A program made the position numbers and the translations under genes. The notes beneath the pieces are model-generated. The model had not been told where the DNA came from. It saw nothing but the letters and a program-made list of their open reading frames with translations, and ran no database searches. A DNA stretch of 64,000 nt from Verrucomicrobiales bacterium. GTDB taxonomy: Bacteria; Verrucomicrobiota; Verrucomicrobiia; Limisphaerales; J093. The DNA is taken from positions 1-64,000 of the forward strand of contig JACKPW010000015.1 of the NCBI GenBank assembly GCA_024233215.1, in the 5' to 3' direction. Positions 1 through 9,160 of the stretch are shown piece by piece (positions within the stretch are counted from its first letter, which is position 1; every line of letters starts with the position of its first letter).

Positions 1-2
1 CG

Positions 3-467
3 GTGACGTTGCGTGTGTCTCGCAAGTCAAACGGCACGGGGGTTGGCACGCTGCACCTCGAGCTGGATGGTGAGCCACTTGGCGCCCCGTTCACCATCGA
101 GCCCACAGGCGACTGGCAGTCCTACGCGAACATCTCCCACTCGGGGGTCAGCCTTCCGACTGGCACCCATGTGCTTCGGGTTGCGTTCGACGAATCGCTG
201 CCTGAGCAGTACCTCTACATCGTCAACCTGGACTACGTTGAGTTCTCCCGGGAGGGTCCCCCGCTCGGCATCCATCGTGGCGCGGCGGACAGCATTGTGA
301 TTTCGTGGCCGGCGTCGGCGAGCGGTTGGGAGCTGGAGGAGAATCGGGACTTGGGAACGGACCAATGGTCCATCGTCGGCAGCGTCCCCGTCGAAGTCGG
401 CGACAACCTGGAGGTGACGATCTCGCCCGGGAAGACGGAGGGCTACTACCGGCTGCGCAAACCCTGA
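3..467 (+). CDS. Secreted protein, C-terminal part with CBM6-like domain (5' partial)
   Basis: The reading frame is open from the window edge, so only the last ~154 residues are visible. Residues ~3-82 read like a family 6 carbohydrate-binding module: 'LHLELDG', a 'TGDWQSY' strand, 'LPTGTHVLRVAF' and the closing 'NLDYVEF', which match the usual CBM6 pattern of a Gly-Asp-Trp turn and a terminal Asp-Tyr-Val-Glu-Phe strand. It probably binds polysaccharide outside the cell (family knowledge plus inference). The last ~60 residues form a second small beta-rich segment ending in 'YYRLRKP', related to the ends of several other secreted proteins in this window. The catalytic or main domain, if any, lies upstream of the window. 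The GTG at position 3 is in frame but should not be taken as the start. Confidence 0.6.
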   Translation: MTLRVSRKSNGTGVGTLHLELDGEPLGAPFTIEPTGDWQSYANISHSGVSLPTGTHVLRVAFDESLPEQYLYIVNLDYVEFSREGPPLGIHRGAADSIVISWPASASGWELEENRDLGTDQWSIVGSVPVEVGDNLEVTISPGKTEGYYRLRKP

Positions 468-549
468 GGGCGGGGCATTTGCCACACACCATGACCCAAC
501 CATTGACCGCCTTGGATTAAGAACAAGCGGAACGAAGCAGGAGGAAGTG

Positions 550-2274
550 ATGATAAGCAAGCTGGCAGTTCTTTGTGGCAGTTGCGCCATTGCAGCCGCC
601 GTGGCGTCGGACCGGCAACCCGTGGCCCAACGCTGGGATCCGGGTTACTGGACCTACACAGACAATTCGATCGTGCAGGCCATCGACCTCAACCAGGACG
701 GGTTGCCCGACTTCGCCATCGCGGAATCAAGAACAAACAGCTGTTGGAAGGATTTCTGCTCTAACGGTGATGTCGTTTGGACCCTCACGTCGGTTTGGGG
801 CGGTGCGGATCGTGGAAACGCGATTCTCGACACCGTCCCCTCCCTTCAGCCTGGCGACCGAATCGACCTTTCCCTCGCCTTGCCGGCAACTTGGAACACC
901 AATGCGGTCAGGCTCCTGGCGGTGTCGTGGTTCGAGAATGGTCCTGCGACGGTACGGTATGATCCGCCCACAGACGGCCTGCTGCTGGCTGCCCCGGACG
1001 CCTGGCTGGCGGCCCGGTTCTGGGCTGCTGACGGGATGCATGTCGGCTGGCTCAACGTGCATCGGCCTGAGACAACTCCGGATAAGGCGCCCCGACCGGT
1101 AGTGGTCGATTACGGCTGCCAGCCGGAGCCCGGCGGGTCGTTGACAGTCGGCGAGAAGCCACCTGTGCCTCCTGGCAGCGAGTCCACCATCTTTGTGCCT
1201 GTGGACCTGACCGGGAGCGGTGATCTCGATTTCCTGCTGAGCGTGTGGCACGGCACAAACGCCATCACGGGCGTGGTCCGGACCTCGGCCGTGTTGATCA
1301 ACGATCCCGGTTACGAAGTGCTGGCGGTTCCGGGTACCGTGGAGGAGACCCCGGTGTGGTTTCCCTGGCCGGTGCCGGATCGCTCGCTCATCCCGTCCAA
1401 CCCGTCCAGTCCTGCGGCGTGGCGGTCGGGTGCCGACGGCCTCGTTTTGCTGGAGAGCGAGGTGGGGGTGGAGGGTCACGTGCTGTCGGCGGTTGGGCCC
1501 CTGGCCGATCGGGAAGAGCTCTTCGTGGCTTTCCGGCGAATTGAGGACAGCCGTCTCCGTTCGGGCTGGCTGCGGTTGGACGGGGAAGCGCACCTGACCG
1601 AGCAGGGCTTCGGTGATGGCATCTACGTTGTCCTCGGCGAACCCCTGCCTCGGTGGTCTCATGTTGGCGAGGTAGGTGAATTGCGGACCACCAACATGAT
1701 CGACGTCAACCGCGATGGCCTGACGGATTTCGTGATGCGCAGCTTCGAGGCCATGGGATATGGCGGCTCTGAGTGGATCGAACCGCTGCGCCGCGCGAAG
1801 GTCGCGCGGCCGGGTTACGAACCAGGCGACGCCATTGGCCCGTTCGCCGCCGGGCCCGCCGCGTGGAGCAGCGACGGCGTGACGGTGTGGGATTGTTGTG
1901 AGCACCCTTTCGTTTTCTCCGGTTTCCTGGGGCTCTGGTTCGAAGCCCAAGACGGCGGCCATTTTGCCTGGTGGTTTGGCGAATGGCCTTTTGAGTTCCC
2001 ACCAGAAATCGCTTACGAACCGCGGCCCGGTGTTCCCATCATTGCGGGCGAAGTGCCTCTGGCGCTCGGGTCCTGGGTTACCGATGGAGATCTCGTGCTT
2101 TCGTGGAACGCTCAACTCGAGGATCACGCGCTCCAATCGACACCATCCCTGGAGCATCCCATTTGGACTGATGTCTCGGCCGTCGGCAAAGGCCGAGCCG
2201 TGCTCCCCCTCGACGGCGTTGCCCGGTTCTTTCGGTTGCTGCAGGAGTCGGAACCCGCGGTTGTCTCGGAGTAG
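550..2274 (+). CDS. Secreted protein with DxDxDG (FG-GAP-like) repeats, function unknown
   Basis: This ~574-aa protein has a short N-terminal hydrophobic stretch (LAVLCGSCAIAAAVAS) that looks like a signal peptide. At least three calcium-loop-like motifs of FG-GAP/VCBS type are visible: 'DLNQDGLPDFAI' near residue 39, 'DLTGSGDLDFLL' near 220 and 'DVNRDGLTDFVM' near 385. They suggest a partial beta-propeller and extracellular location. The C-terminus ('ALQSTPSLEHPIWTDV...FFRLLQ') resembles the shared C-terminal segment seen in neighbouring secreted proteins. The start was set at ATG 550 because AGGAGGA (539-545) sits 4 nt upstream; a GTG at 547 is too close to that site. No catalytic motif was recognised. 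The genes on either side also encode exported proteins, but no operon is evident. Confidence 0.6.
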   Translation: MISKLAVLCGSCAIAAAVASDRQPVAQRWDPGYWTYTDNSIVQAIDLNQDGLPDFAIAESRTNSCWKDFCSNGDVVWTLTSVWGGADRGNAILDTVPSLQPGDRIDLSLALPATWNTNAVRLLAVSWFENGPATVRYDPPTDGLLLAAPDAWLAARFWAADGMHVGWLNVHRPETTPDKAPRPVVVDYGCQPEPGGSLTVGEKPPVPPGSESTIFVPVDLTGSGDLDFLLSVWHGTNAITGVVRTSAVLINDPGYEVLAVPGTVEETPVWFPWPVPDRSLIPSNPSSPAAWRSGADGLVLLESEVGVEGHVLSAVGPLADREELFVAFRRIEDSRLRSGWLRLDGEAHLTEQGFGDGIYVVLGEPLPRWSHVGEVGELRTTNMIDVNRDGLTDFVMRSFEAMGYGGSEWIEPLRRAKVARPGYEPGDAIGPFAAGPAAWSSDGVTVWDCCEHPFVFSGFLGLWFEAQDGGHFAWWFGEWPFEFPPEIAYEPRPGVPIIAGEVPLALGSWVTDGDLVLSWNAQLEDHALQSTPSLEHPIWTDVSAVGKGRAVLPLDGVARFFRLLQESEPAVVSE

Positions 2275-2412
2275 CGTTGGAGAGCAGCGGAGTGACGGGG
2301 GGCTTCGGCTGGGGCGAGCCCGGAGAGCCCATGAAGTGAATTCAGATAGAACATGTTCAACCTCGAAAGAGATGCCAGCCCTATTGCCCTATTGCCTGCC
2401 TTTAGTAACTCC

Positions 2413-2441
2413 TTGACAGGACGGGGTTAATCCGCTAGCGA
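2413..2441 (+). promoter_or_regulatory. Possible sigma70-type promoter for the subtilase gene
   Basis: A perfect TTGACA lies at 2413-2418, followed after 17 nt by TAGCGA (2436-2441), a weak -10 match. It is ~47 nt upstream of the subtilase ATG. A small inverted repeat (GATCGGG/CCCGATC, ~2440-2460) lies between promoter and start. The prediction rests on sequence match alone. Confidence 0.3.
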
Positions 2442-2487
2442 TCGGGGGTCAGCCCGATCAAAATACAAGGTTCCTTCAAGGCGCATT

Positions 2488-4314
2488 ATGAAGCACGAGA
2501 TTCTGACGACAGGCAATTCCGGGCCGCGTACAAAGAGTGCGTTGGCCTGGTGTCTTCCGGCTGCCCTCTTGGGCATTGCGCTCCAGGTTCAGGCCGCGGA
2601 CCTCAGCTCGAAGACCATCATCGACGATCCCACCGCAGGCGGTGTGATTCGGGTCGCCCTGCCGCTGGTGGAGATGGAGGGGTACAACGACGTGCTGAGC
2701 AGCAATCCAAGCACTTTCACCGGCATCAACATCAACGAGTTTCTGGGTGCCGACACGTTCTATGACGCGGGTTACACCGGTTCAGGCTCCGTCGTTGCGA
2801 ACGTGGAGGCGGGACACATTTGGGATGGCCACGAGACTCTGGGTCACGTCACCACCCAGATCGATGCCGGCCTGGCTTCCCCCAACGGCGATTACGACCT
2901 GCATGCCACCTGGGTGGGCGGTTTGATCGGCGGGCGACTTGGTGGTGCGGCCCAGGGCGAGTGGCAGCGGGGGATCGCCTATGGCGCGGACCTATGGTCC
3001 GGGGCGATCGCCACGGCCTGGACGCCGCCCGCGTATTCCTTGGGCTTCAGTTTTACCGCGGCTTCCGTGGCCATCCCGTACAACACGGTCTTTGCTTCCG
3101 GCGTCGCGGGGCGAACCGCCGATGTGGTCAATAGCAGTTGGGGTTTTAGTGATCCCACCGGCTATAACTCTTACGCCGGCATGGTCGATGCCCTGGTCAA
3201 CCAGAATCCGACCACCACGATGGTGGCGTCGGCCGGCAACTCAGGCCCCGATGCGAACACGGTCGGTGGGATTGCCGCGGGGCACAATGTCATTGCCGTC
3301 GCCGCCCTCGGCCCCGGCAACACCTACGACGCGGTAACCTCCTTCAGCAGTCGCGGTCCCAGTCCCTACAGGGATGTGAATGGCGAGATTGCCGGTGTCC
3401 GGGCCACCGTTGATATCGCGGCCCCGGGGGAGAACCTCACCGGTACGTTTTATGGCGGTACCACGGGAGGAAACACGGGAGGGACGGCCTACCCGGGAGC
3501 GAATCTCTACTATCCCGACATCGCCGGCACGTCGTTTGCGGCGCCGATTGTGGCGGGTGGCGCTGCCTTGCTGACGGATGCGGCCTACACGGCCTTTCCG
3601 GCCAACCCTTCCGCCCGGGACAATCGCGTGGTCAAGGCGGTGTTGCTCAATTCCGCCGACAAGATTGCCGGATGGGACAACGGTCAGGCGCTCAACGGCG
3701 GGGTGGTGGAGACCTTCCAATCGCTCGACCTCAATGTGGGGGCGGGCCGGATGAACCTGGCCCAGGCCTACACCCAATTCCTGCTTGGCACCGCGGATGT
3801 CTCCGGGATGGTGGGTGGTACGGTCCAGTCCGTGGGTTGGGACTACGCCGAGGTTTCCGAGGGCAGCCCCACGGATTACGTCATTGATACCGCACTCGCG
3901 GCAGGCAGTCAGTTCACCGCCACCCTGACCTGGAATCGCGACCGGACCTACAACTTTAACGAGACAACGGGGGGCAGTGTCACGGACGACAGTTTTGACG
4001 ATCTGGATCTGGAGATCTGGACCGTTGTCGGTGGACTGTTCGATTCGCTGGTCGCAATTTCCCAGAGCACATACAACAACGTGGAGCATCTGAGTTTCTC
4101 GCTCCCGGCGACCGGTGAGTATGGAATCCGGGTCACCTGGGCTCAGGAGATTTTCGACTCGGTCCCCGGTGGCGACGTGAACACCGAGCAGTTTGGCCTG
4201 GCGTGGTACGGTGTTGCGGTGCCGGAGCCGGCGGCGAGCGCGATGCTCGCGGGAGCGGCGCTGGTCCTCTTCGGTATCGTCCGGCGACGTCGCTCGGTCC
4301 GGCAGTCGGTCTGA
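2488..4314 (+). CDS. S8 subtilisin-like serine protease with PEP-CTERM anchor
   Basis: This 608-aa protein has a signal peptide (hydrophobic core ~17-37). The peptidase S8 landmarks are visible: His139 in 'YDLHATWVGGLIGG', the oxyanion Asn251 in 'VASAGNSGP', and the nucleophile Ser349 in 'IAGTSFAAPIVAG'. The segment that normally carries the catalytic Asp reads 'VVANVEAGHIW', which puts Glu107 where 'VAVIDTG' would have Asp. Residues ~440-580 form a beta-rich P/homoB-like region. The C-terminus is a textbook PEP-CTERM sorting signal: 'VPEPAASAML', a hydrophobic helix and an Arg-rich tail. Export and processing by an exosortase-type system are therefore expected (family knowledge). The role is probably extracellular proteolysis. 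The Asp-to-Glu change leaves some doubt about classical activity. Confidence 0.85.
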   Translation: MKHEILTTGNSGPRTKSALAWCLPAALLGIALQVQAADLSSKTIIDDPTAGGVIRVALPLVEMEGYNDVLSSNPSTFTGININEFLGADTFYDAGYTGSGSVVANVEAGHIWDGHETLGHVTTQIDAGLASPNGDYDLHATWVGGLIGGRLGGAAQGEWQRGIAYGADLWSGAIATAWTPPAYSLGFSFTAASVAIPYNTVFASGVAGRTADVVNSSWGFSDPTGYNSYAGMVDALVNQNPTTTMVASAGNSGPDANTVGGIAAGHNVIAVAALGPGNTYDAVTSFSSRGPSPYRDVNGEIAGVRATVDIAAPGENLTGTFYGGTTGGNTGGTAYPGANLYYPDIAGTSFAAPIVAGGAALLTDAAYTAFPANPSARDNRVVKAVLLNSADKIAGWDNGQALNGGVVETFQSLDLNVGAGRMNLAQAYTQFLLGTADVSGMVGGTVQSVGWDYAEVSEGSPTDYVIDTALAAGSQFTATLTWNRDRTYNFNETTGGSVTDDSFDDLDLEIWTVVGGLFDSLVAISQSTYNNVEHLSFSLPATGEYGIRVTWAQEIFDSVPGGDVNTEQFGLAWYGVAVPEPAASAMLAGAALVLFGIVRRRRSVRQSV

Positions 4315-5080
4315 TTCTCGGAGCTCCCCGGCCAAGTCTGGAAGGCGACCTCAGCCGGCCCGTGCCGACAGGTCTGCCACGGCAGGCACCGAGGCGCCTC
4401 TGCTGGTTGGGCTCGCGCAATGCACCGGCGGCTGTTCGATCAATTCAATCAGGAGCCTGTCGTACCCGGTAGAAGCGGATGCCGTCGACTGCTGGCGCGG
4501 GGTCGTCGAACTGGGCGACGCCGTCCTGCAGGGGAAGGCTCTCGCGTTCCGTCCAGGAGCGGAGATCGGACGATGCTTCCACGATGACCGTTCTTCCGGC
4601 GGGGCCGCGGATCTCGAAGCCCAAGCCGGTCCCGGCGTCCTGCCGGATGCTGCCGGTGACAATGGTGATGGGGTCCGGAGCCGGGGATTCCACGATCGTC
4701 ACGGATCCGTTCGTGGTGGCGGCCGGGATCAACCCGTCGTTCAGGACGGCCTTCATCCAGCTGAGATCCACGGAGTAACCGGGTGGGCCGATGGCGCGAA
4801 AGCGCAGCCGAATCAGCGTGCCGAGGTCGTCGGGGCTTTCGTCCTTGAGTGCCAGGGATACCGCTGCCACCCCGGGCGCAGGTTCCCCCGCCTCGCAGAT
4901 CATGCCCACGGGGATTTCCGCGATGCCGAGAAATGCCAGGTCGGCGGACTCGAACCCGATTTCGAATCCCGCCGCCCGCAGACCGCGAAGCCCGGACGCC
5001 TGAATTGCGACCTCGAATTCCGCGCCGACTTCCGTGATGAGTTCCGGCAGGGAGAGCGTGCCCGGGGTGCCGCGATAGGT

Positions 5081-5085
5081 GAATC
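5081..5085. repeat. Target-site duplication, left copy (GAATC)
   Basis: GAATC lies immediately left of the insertion-sequence end and is repeated at 7553-7557. On the interrupted gene's strand it reads GATTC and supplies the Phe codon at the junction. Confidence 0.9.
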
Positions 5086-5134
5086 CAGAACTCCTGACAT
5101 AGGGGTGTCCGAAAATGTCCGCTTTTCCGGGTTT

Positions 5135-7405
5135 TCATAAGACCCCGCTGACCGCGAAGCTCATGCGCAGTCGTGACCCGGGAAAGCAGGTGTTCGTTTC
5201 GTTCAGTTCTCTGCAGAGGGCAGCAACCGCCCGGCTACGATGGAGAGAACTCAGCGGCGCCAGTGTAATGCACAACTCCGTTGCCGTGACTTTGAGGTCG
5301 GCAACACTGGCCAACGCCGATTGAATCAGCGTGCGGCCTTCGTCCTGGACCCGGCGGTAATGCGGAGCGAGTGCCTGGAGGAGATCGCTCTCGGCCTGAT
5401 AGGCGAGCATCTTGATCAGATTCATCAGGTGCTTCCGTTCCGGAGCCAGCTTCACAACCGGCTCATCACTCGCAGCGTGAACCGGTACCCGCCGGGGCAA
5501 CGAGGCTCGCCGTTGCTGCAACTCCAGCACTTTCTTCATGGCTCTCCAGATCTTCTCTCCGATCAGCCCGTGAGCTTGTTTGAAGGCGCGCAAGCTCGGG
5601 CGGTCGGAATCGAGGGTGAGGATCGCTTCCAATCCATACTCGGCCTGCAACCGCTCCACCTGCGCCCAGGCCTGGCGGAGCTGGCGGTCCACAGCCACCC
5701 AGGCCGGGTTGGGCACTTCACGGTCCGGATCGTCCGGCTCGGTCGCGTAGTCGGCCAAAGCGTCCAAAGCGTATTCCTCGCGTCCGTATTTGAAGAAGTT
5801 CTCCTGCCGCCAACGTTCGAACATGCGATAGGCAACCTGGGCGGAGGGCAGGTCCCGGCGCGAGGTCAGGATGGGGGTCTGGTGCCCGTTGTCCGAGAGG
5901 CGCGTGACCTGGCGCAGGCGCAATTTGCCTTTGAGCAGGCGTACTTCCTGATCCGCGAGCAAGTAGGTGTGAGTCCGTCCCGCCAACCGGAAGTGACGCC
6001 TCTGGAACCGCTGGCGTGGGATTCGTCGAAAGCGCCCTTTGCGGTAAGTGAGCAGATCAAACCCGGCCTCGAGAATCTGGCCAAAGAGCTTGGGACTATA
6101 GCCGCCCCGATCGAAGACGATCGTGAGGCGCCGATCGCCGATCAAGCCGCGGATCTGCTGCAAGAGCCCAGGCAACATCTTGACCAGACCGGCGTTGGCG
6201 GCGGCGGTCACCACGAACAGGGGATCACTGCCAGGATCGTTGACCCAGTAGTCGGTGGTGGCCGGCATCGACAGGCGCATTCGGGCTACGTGGGTCTTGG
6301 GCAGGGGATGTTTCCCGTGGTAAACGCGGACATGGCCGTCGAGGTAGAGGAAACCCAGGTTCGCGCCCCGAGCCTCCACCCGTCTCTGGGCCAGCGCTTG
6401 ACCGAAGTCAGCCGCTCGCCGCGCCTTCGCCAAGCCGGTGAGCTTGCGTCGCAATGTTTTGACTTCCGGGGCGCGATCCAATCCCAGGACCGCCCCAAGA
6501 TCTTTGGGAGAATGCTCCTTGAGAGCCTCGGGACGTTTGATCCGCCACAGCGCCATCAGCAACAAGGTCAGCATGCTGGTGCGCAGGCCGTAAAAGGCCG
6601 GGCCGAGACTGCCGTAGATCTGGTGCGCGCATTCAAAGACCCCACTGTGGACCAAGGCCGGCACGGCCAGGAGGACTCCGGCTCGGGGAACCGCGAGCCG
6701 GGAACCGAACAAGGGAGGCGCATCGTCCAACAGGCCCAAGTAGGCCAGCAACCGGTCGTGCCGACGGTCATTCGGATCGGTGTCCGCGCTCGTTGGAGCG
6801 AGACTGCTTTCGCCAAAAGCGGACACGTTTGGGTCCGCACGCGAGGAGGCCTCTGGAATCGCGTGAATCAGAGAAGCGGACAGGTTTGGGTCCGCAGGGG
6901 CACTGCTGGTCAAGTCCAGTTCGGGCTCAGGCCTGGGTGTGCCCTGAAGGCCCAAACGACGGAGCAGTTTGCGAATGGCCTTCTCGCTAACCCCCATCTG
7001 GCGGGCAATGTCACGGGCTGAGCGGCCTTGAGTATGGAGGCGTTGAACCCCGGCTTCATGGGAACGAGCCAGGCGCGGTCGGCCCCGTGGGTAACCGGCT
7101 GCGTGGCCCAAGGAGTTCAAGCCGCCCGCTTCGAACCGTCGCTGGTGACGGCGCAGGGTTCGTGTCGAGCAACCGAAGGCGCGCGCCACCTCGTTCTGGT
7201 CGGCCCAGCCTTGTTCGACCAGACTGACCATGGCATAGGCCTCGGCCATTCGGTCGGCGACAGTGTATTGAGCCAGCACGATGCCAGAGACGATCACCAC
7301 CCGCAGACCCTCCCGCGTTCGGAACAGGCAGCGATCATTGATGAAACAAGTGCCTTCAGGGTTGCGGAGGTCGGGAAACAGGTCCTGAGATCTTCCGAGA
7401 TCCAT
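5135..7405 (-). CDS. DDE transposase of the insertion sequence
   Basis: This 756-aa protein has two N-terminal helix-turn-helix segments (~71-92 'NEVARAFGCSTRTLRRHQRR' and ~129-151 'SARDIARQMGVSEKAIRKLL') for DNA binding. A Pro/Ala/Ser-rich linker (~158-215) follows, then a DDE catalytic core. Likely catalytic residues are Asp356 in 'LYLDGHVRVYHG', Asp432 in 'IVFDRGGYSP' and Glu535 in 'ERWRQENFFKY'; the last resembles the Y-R-E signature of IS4-like transposases. The linker holds repeated 'ADPN(L/V)SA' peptides encoded by palindromic DNA repeats. The gene is intact with no frameshift, so the element may still be active. The start at 7405 is the first ATG inside the element; an internal start is possible. 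Confidence 0.85.
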   Translation of the reverse strand: MDLGRSQDLFPDLRNPEGTCFINDRCLFRTREGLRVVIVSGIVLAQYTVADRMAEAYAMVSLVEQGWADQNEVARAFGCSTRTLRRHQRRFEAGGLNSLGHAAGYPRGRPRLARSHEAGVQRLHTQGRSARDIARQMGVSEKAIRKLLRRLGLQGTPRPEPELDLTSSAPADPNLSASLIHAIPEASSRADPNVSAFGESSLAPTSADTDPNDRRHDRLLAYLGLLDDAPPLFGSRLAVPRAGVLLAVPALVHSGVFECAHQIYGSLGPAFYGLRTSMLTLLLMALWRIKRPEALKEHSPKDLGAVLGLDRAPEVKTLRRKLTGLAKARRAADFGQALAQRRVEARGANLGFLYLDGHVRVYHGKHPLPKTHVARMRLSMPATTDYWVNDPGSDPLFVVTAAANAGLVKMLPGLLQQIRGLIGDRRLTIVFDRGGYSPKLFGQILEAGFDLLTYRKGRFRRIPRQRFQRRHFRLAGRTHTYLLADQEVRLLKGKLRLRQVTRLSDNGHQTPILTSRRDLPSAQVAYRMFERWRQENFFKYGREEYALDALADYATEPDDPDREVPNPAWVAVDRQLRQAWAQVERLQAEYGLEAILTLDSDRPSLRAFKQAHGLIGEKIWRAMKKVLELQQRRASLPRRVPVHAASDEPVVKLAPERKHLMNLIKMLAYQAESDLLQALAPHYRRVQDEGRTLIQSALASVADLKVTATELCITLAPLSSLHRSRAVAALCRELNETNTCFPGSRLRMSFAVSGVL
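6815..6840. repeat. Palindromic repeat inside the transposase gene, copy 1
   Basis: AAAAGCGGACACGTTTGGGT followed by CCGC: an imperfect palindrome with GCGGAC and GTCCGC ends around an 8-nt centre. On the minus strand it encodes 'ADPNVSA' in the transposase linker. Related copies lie at 6865-6896 and 7424-7457. Confidence 0.75.
6865..6896. repeat. Palindromic repeat inside the transposase gene, copy 2
   Basis: This copy has the core GCGGACAGGTTTGGGTCCGC preceded by GAATCAGAGAA. It encodes 'ADPNLSA' in frame in the transposase linker. Confidence 0.75.
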
Positions 7406-7423
7406 CCCACGAGGGTAGGCCGG

Positions 7424-7457
7424 GAATCAGAAAAAAGCGGACAGGTTTGGGTCCGCA
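7424..7457. repeat. Palindromic repeat at the right end of the insertion sequence, copy 3
   Basis: The core GCGGACAGGTTTGGGTCCGC is identical to copy 2 and is preceded by GAATCAGAAAAAA. It lies just upstream of the transposase start, between gene and right end. A more divergent relative (CGGACATTTTCGGACAC on the minus strand) lies near the left end at ~5105-5126. The position fits a transposase-binding site or a regulatory hairpin (inference). Confidence 0.7.
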
Positions 7458-7552
7458 CCCCGGAGCGGTTCCTGGAGGAGACAAATTCGCGCAAACCCCA
7501 ACAAAATCACAAAACCCCCTTGAATGCCGGCCCTCCTATGTCAGGAGTTCTG

Positions 7553-7557
7553 GAATC
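7553..7557. repeat. Target-site duplication, right copy (GAATC)
   Basis: This is the partner of 5081-5085. It borders the 5' part of the interrupted IPT/cohesin gene. Confidence 0.9.
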
Positions 7558-9160
7558 CCCCCGGGAGGGAGGCCGACTGCGAGTCGGGATTGGTCAGTCG
7601 CACGTCGACCCGGGCCGGGAAGTGTGGGGGAACCCGGCATTCCACCTGCGTTGCGCCCCGCCAGACGGTTTCCAGGGCGGTGCGGCCATCGAAGGTGACC
7701 ACCGCTCCGTCGGCGAAGCGCCGGCCGTTGAGAAGCACTGTGCGCGGTTCCTCGCCGGTGGTTTCGGCCGGGGTAATCGAGGTCAACACGGGGGCGTCGT
7801 CGACCTGGATTCGCAAGGGGGCATCGGGGGTGCCGATACGGCTGACGTTGACGCCGTCACTTGCCGAGATGTAGTACTCCAAGCCGGGGGCAACGGCGAC
7901 GGGGGCGTCCGTTCCTGTCAAGTAACGTCCTCCCGGAGGCGGCTCGCGATAGAAGCCCACGCCGTGAACTGCGGCCCACCATCCCGGGCGTGACCAGGAG
8001 AAGAGTTCCCAGAAGACATCCGGTCCCCATTGGGTCCGTATCTTGCTGTGGGTGATCCGAAGCCGTTCCACCCCGTTCACTGCGAGGCAGAGGGTGTCAT
8101 CGATGTGCCAGACGTCCAGTTCCGAGATTTGTCCCAGCGGAACGCCGGGGAAGGCGGCAGACCCCAGGTTTTGCATGGCCCCGCCGTCAGTCGTGAACTC
8201 GTCGACATAGAGCGACTGGATCTCGTCGGTCATCTGGTTCCATCGGATATGGACGCAGTCGGACCACCAGTAACGTCCTCGACGTCCCAACCCGATCACG
8301 AACGTGCCGACGGCGGTGCCTTCGTCCGCCTTCTGCCAACTCACCCGGGCGCGGATGCGGCCCGGCGATTCCTGGAGTTGCTTGCCCACGTACACCACCA
8401 CCCAGTTGCGGTCCTCGTACTGGACCCAGTTGGTTCCCGTGGTGAACACGCCGTTTGTGATCAGCCCGTAGGCCACGGTGGTGCCGCCGTACCCGTGCAG
8501 GTCCCACGGTCCGGCCTGGGTTCCGTAGGGTGCCGGGCTGATGGAGGGCTCGACGGTTGCGGTGTGTTCCGAGAAATCCTGGGCAATCAGCGTGTCAGCG
8601 GTGACGGGAATCCGGTTCAGCCGGACGCTCCAGGGGCCTCGGGGGCCCTTGCCGTCCGGTAGCATCGGCATCGTGGTGTAGTCGGCCTCACCCAGGCGGC
8701 GATAGTGCCACTCCACGGTCTTCACTTGGAGGCTGTCAGTCACCGCCGCCTCCAGCTCGATTGGTTGACCGGGCTCCCAGGATTCAACGGGCAGATGGCT
8801 GATGGTGGGAGGCAAGTTGTCAAAGGCGGCCGCCGCCGCCGGATTGGAAGTCTCCGTGCCGGTGTCGTTCACCGCAAGGACCCGGTAGAAACAGGTTTGC
8901 CCCGCGGGCACGGAGTCATCCTCATGGCGGGTGACCACGGGCTCCAGGATGCCCGAGTGAATCGGGACGAAGCCGGATTCCGGTGTGAGACTCCTTTCCA
9001 GGATAAAGCCGGAGTAGTCATCGTCGGTCGCCTGCCACGAGAGCTCGACGCGTCCCGCCAGCCCCACCGCCGACAGGGAAACCCCCGCCAACGAACGGGG
9101 GCCGGAAAGGCCAACGACGAGGCTTCCGGCCAGGATGAACCCGAGCCGGATTTGTCCCAC

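Larger units (their letters stand above)
5086..7552 (-). mobile_element. Insertion sequence, 2,467 bp, 18-bp perfect inverted repeats
   Basis: The left end begins CAGAACTCCTGACATAGG (5086-5103) and the right end (7535-7552) is its exact reverse complement. The 5-bp sequence GAATC stands directly outside both ends (5081-5085 and 7553-7557) as a target-site duplication. The element carries one transposase gene on the minus strand. Perfect ends and an intact duplication suggest a recent insertion. I did not assign an IS family with certainty; the transposase resembles the DDE group with a Y..R...E-type third motif (IS4-like or an unclassified family). Confidence 0.93.
4445..9160 (-). pseudogene. 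IPT/TIG-cohesin secreted protein gene, split by an insertion sequence
   Basis: The gene is interrupted by the insertion sequence at 5086-7552. The 5' part is 7553-9160 (GTG start at 9160, AAAGGA a few nt upstream). It encodes a signal peptide, a fibronectin-III-like domain ending 'FYRVLAVNDTGTE', a ~250-aa jelly-roll-like region, and an IPT/TIG domain ('VLTSITPAETTGEEPRTVLL...GGF'). The 3' part is 4445-5080 and begins 'TYRGTPG'. It encodes a cohesin-like domain ('GFEIGFESADLAFLGIAEI') and a tail ending 'FYRVRQAPD'. Joining 7553 to 5080, and counting the 5-bp duplication once, gives 536 + 212 codons in one frame (747 aa). As it stands, translation of the 5' part runs into the element and stops at TGA 7543-7541. 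The original protein was probably extracellular and adhesive or scaffold-like; the exact role is unknown. Confidence 0.85.
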
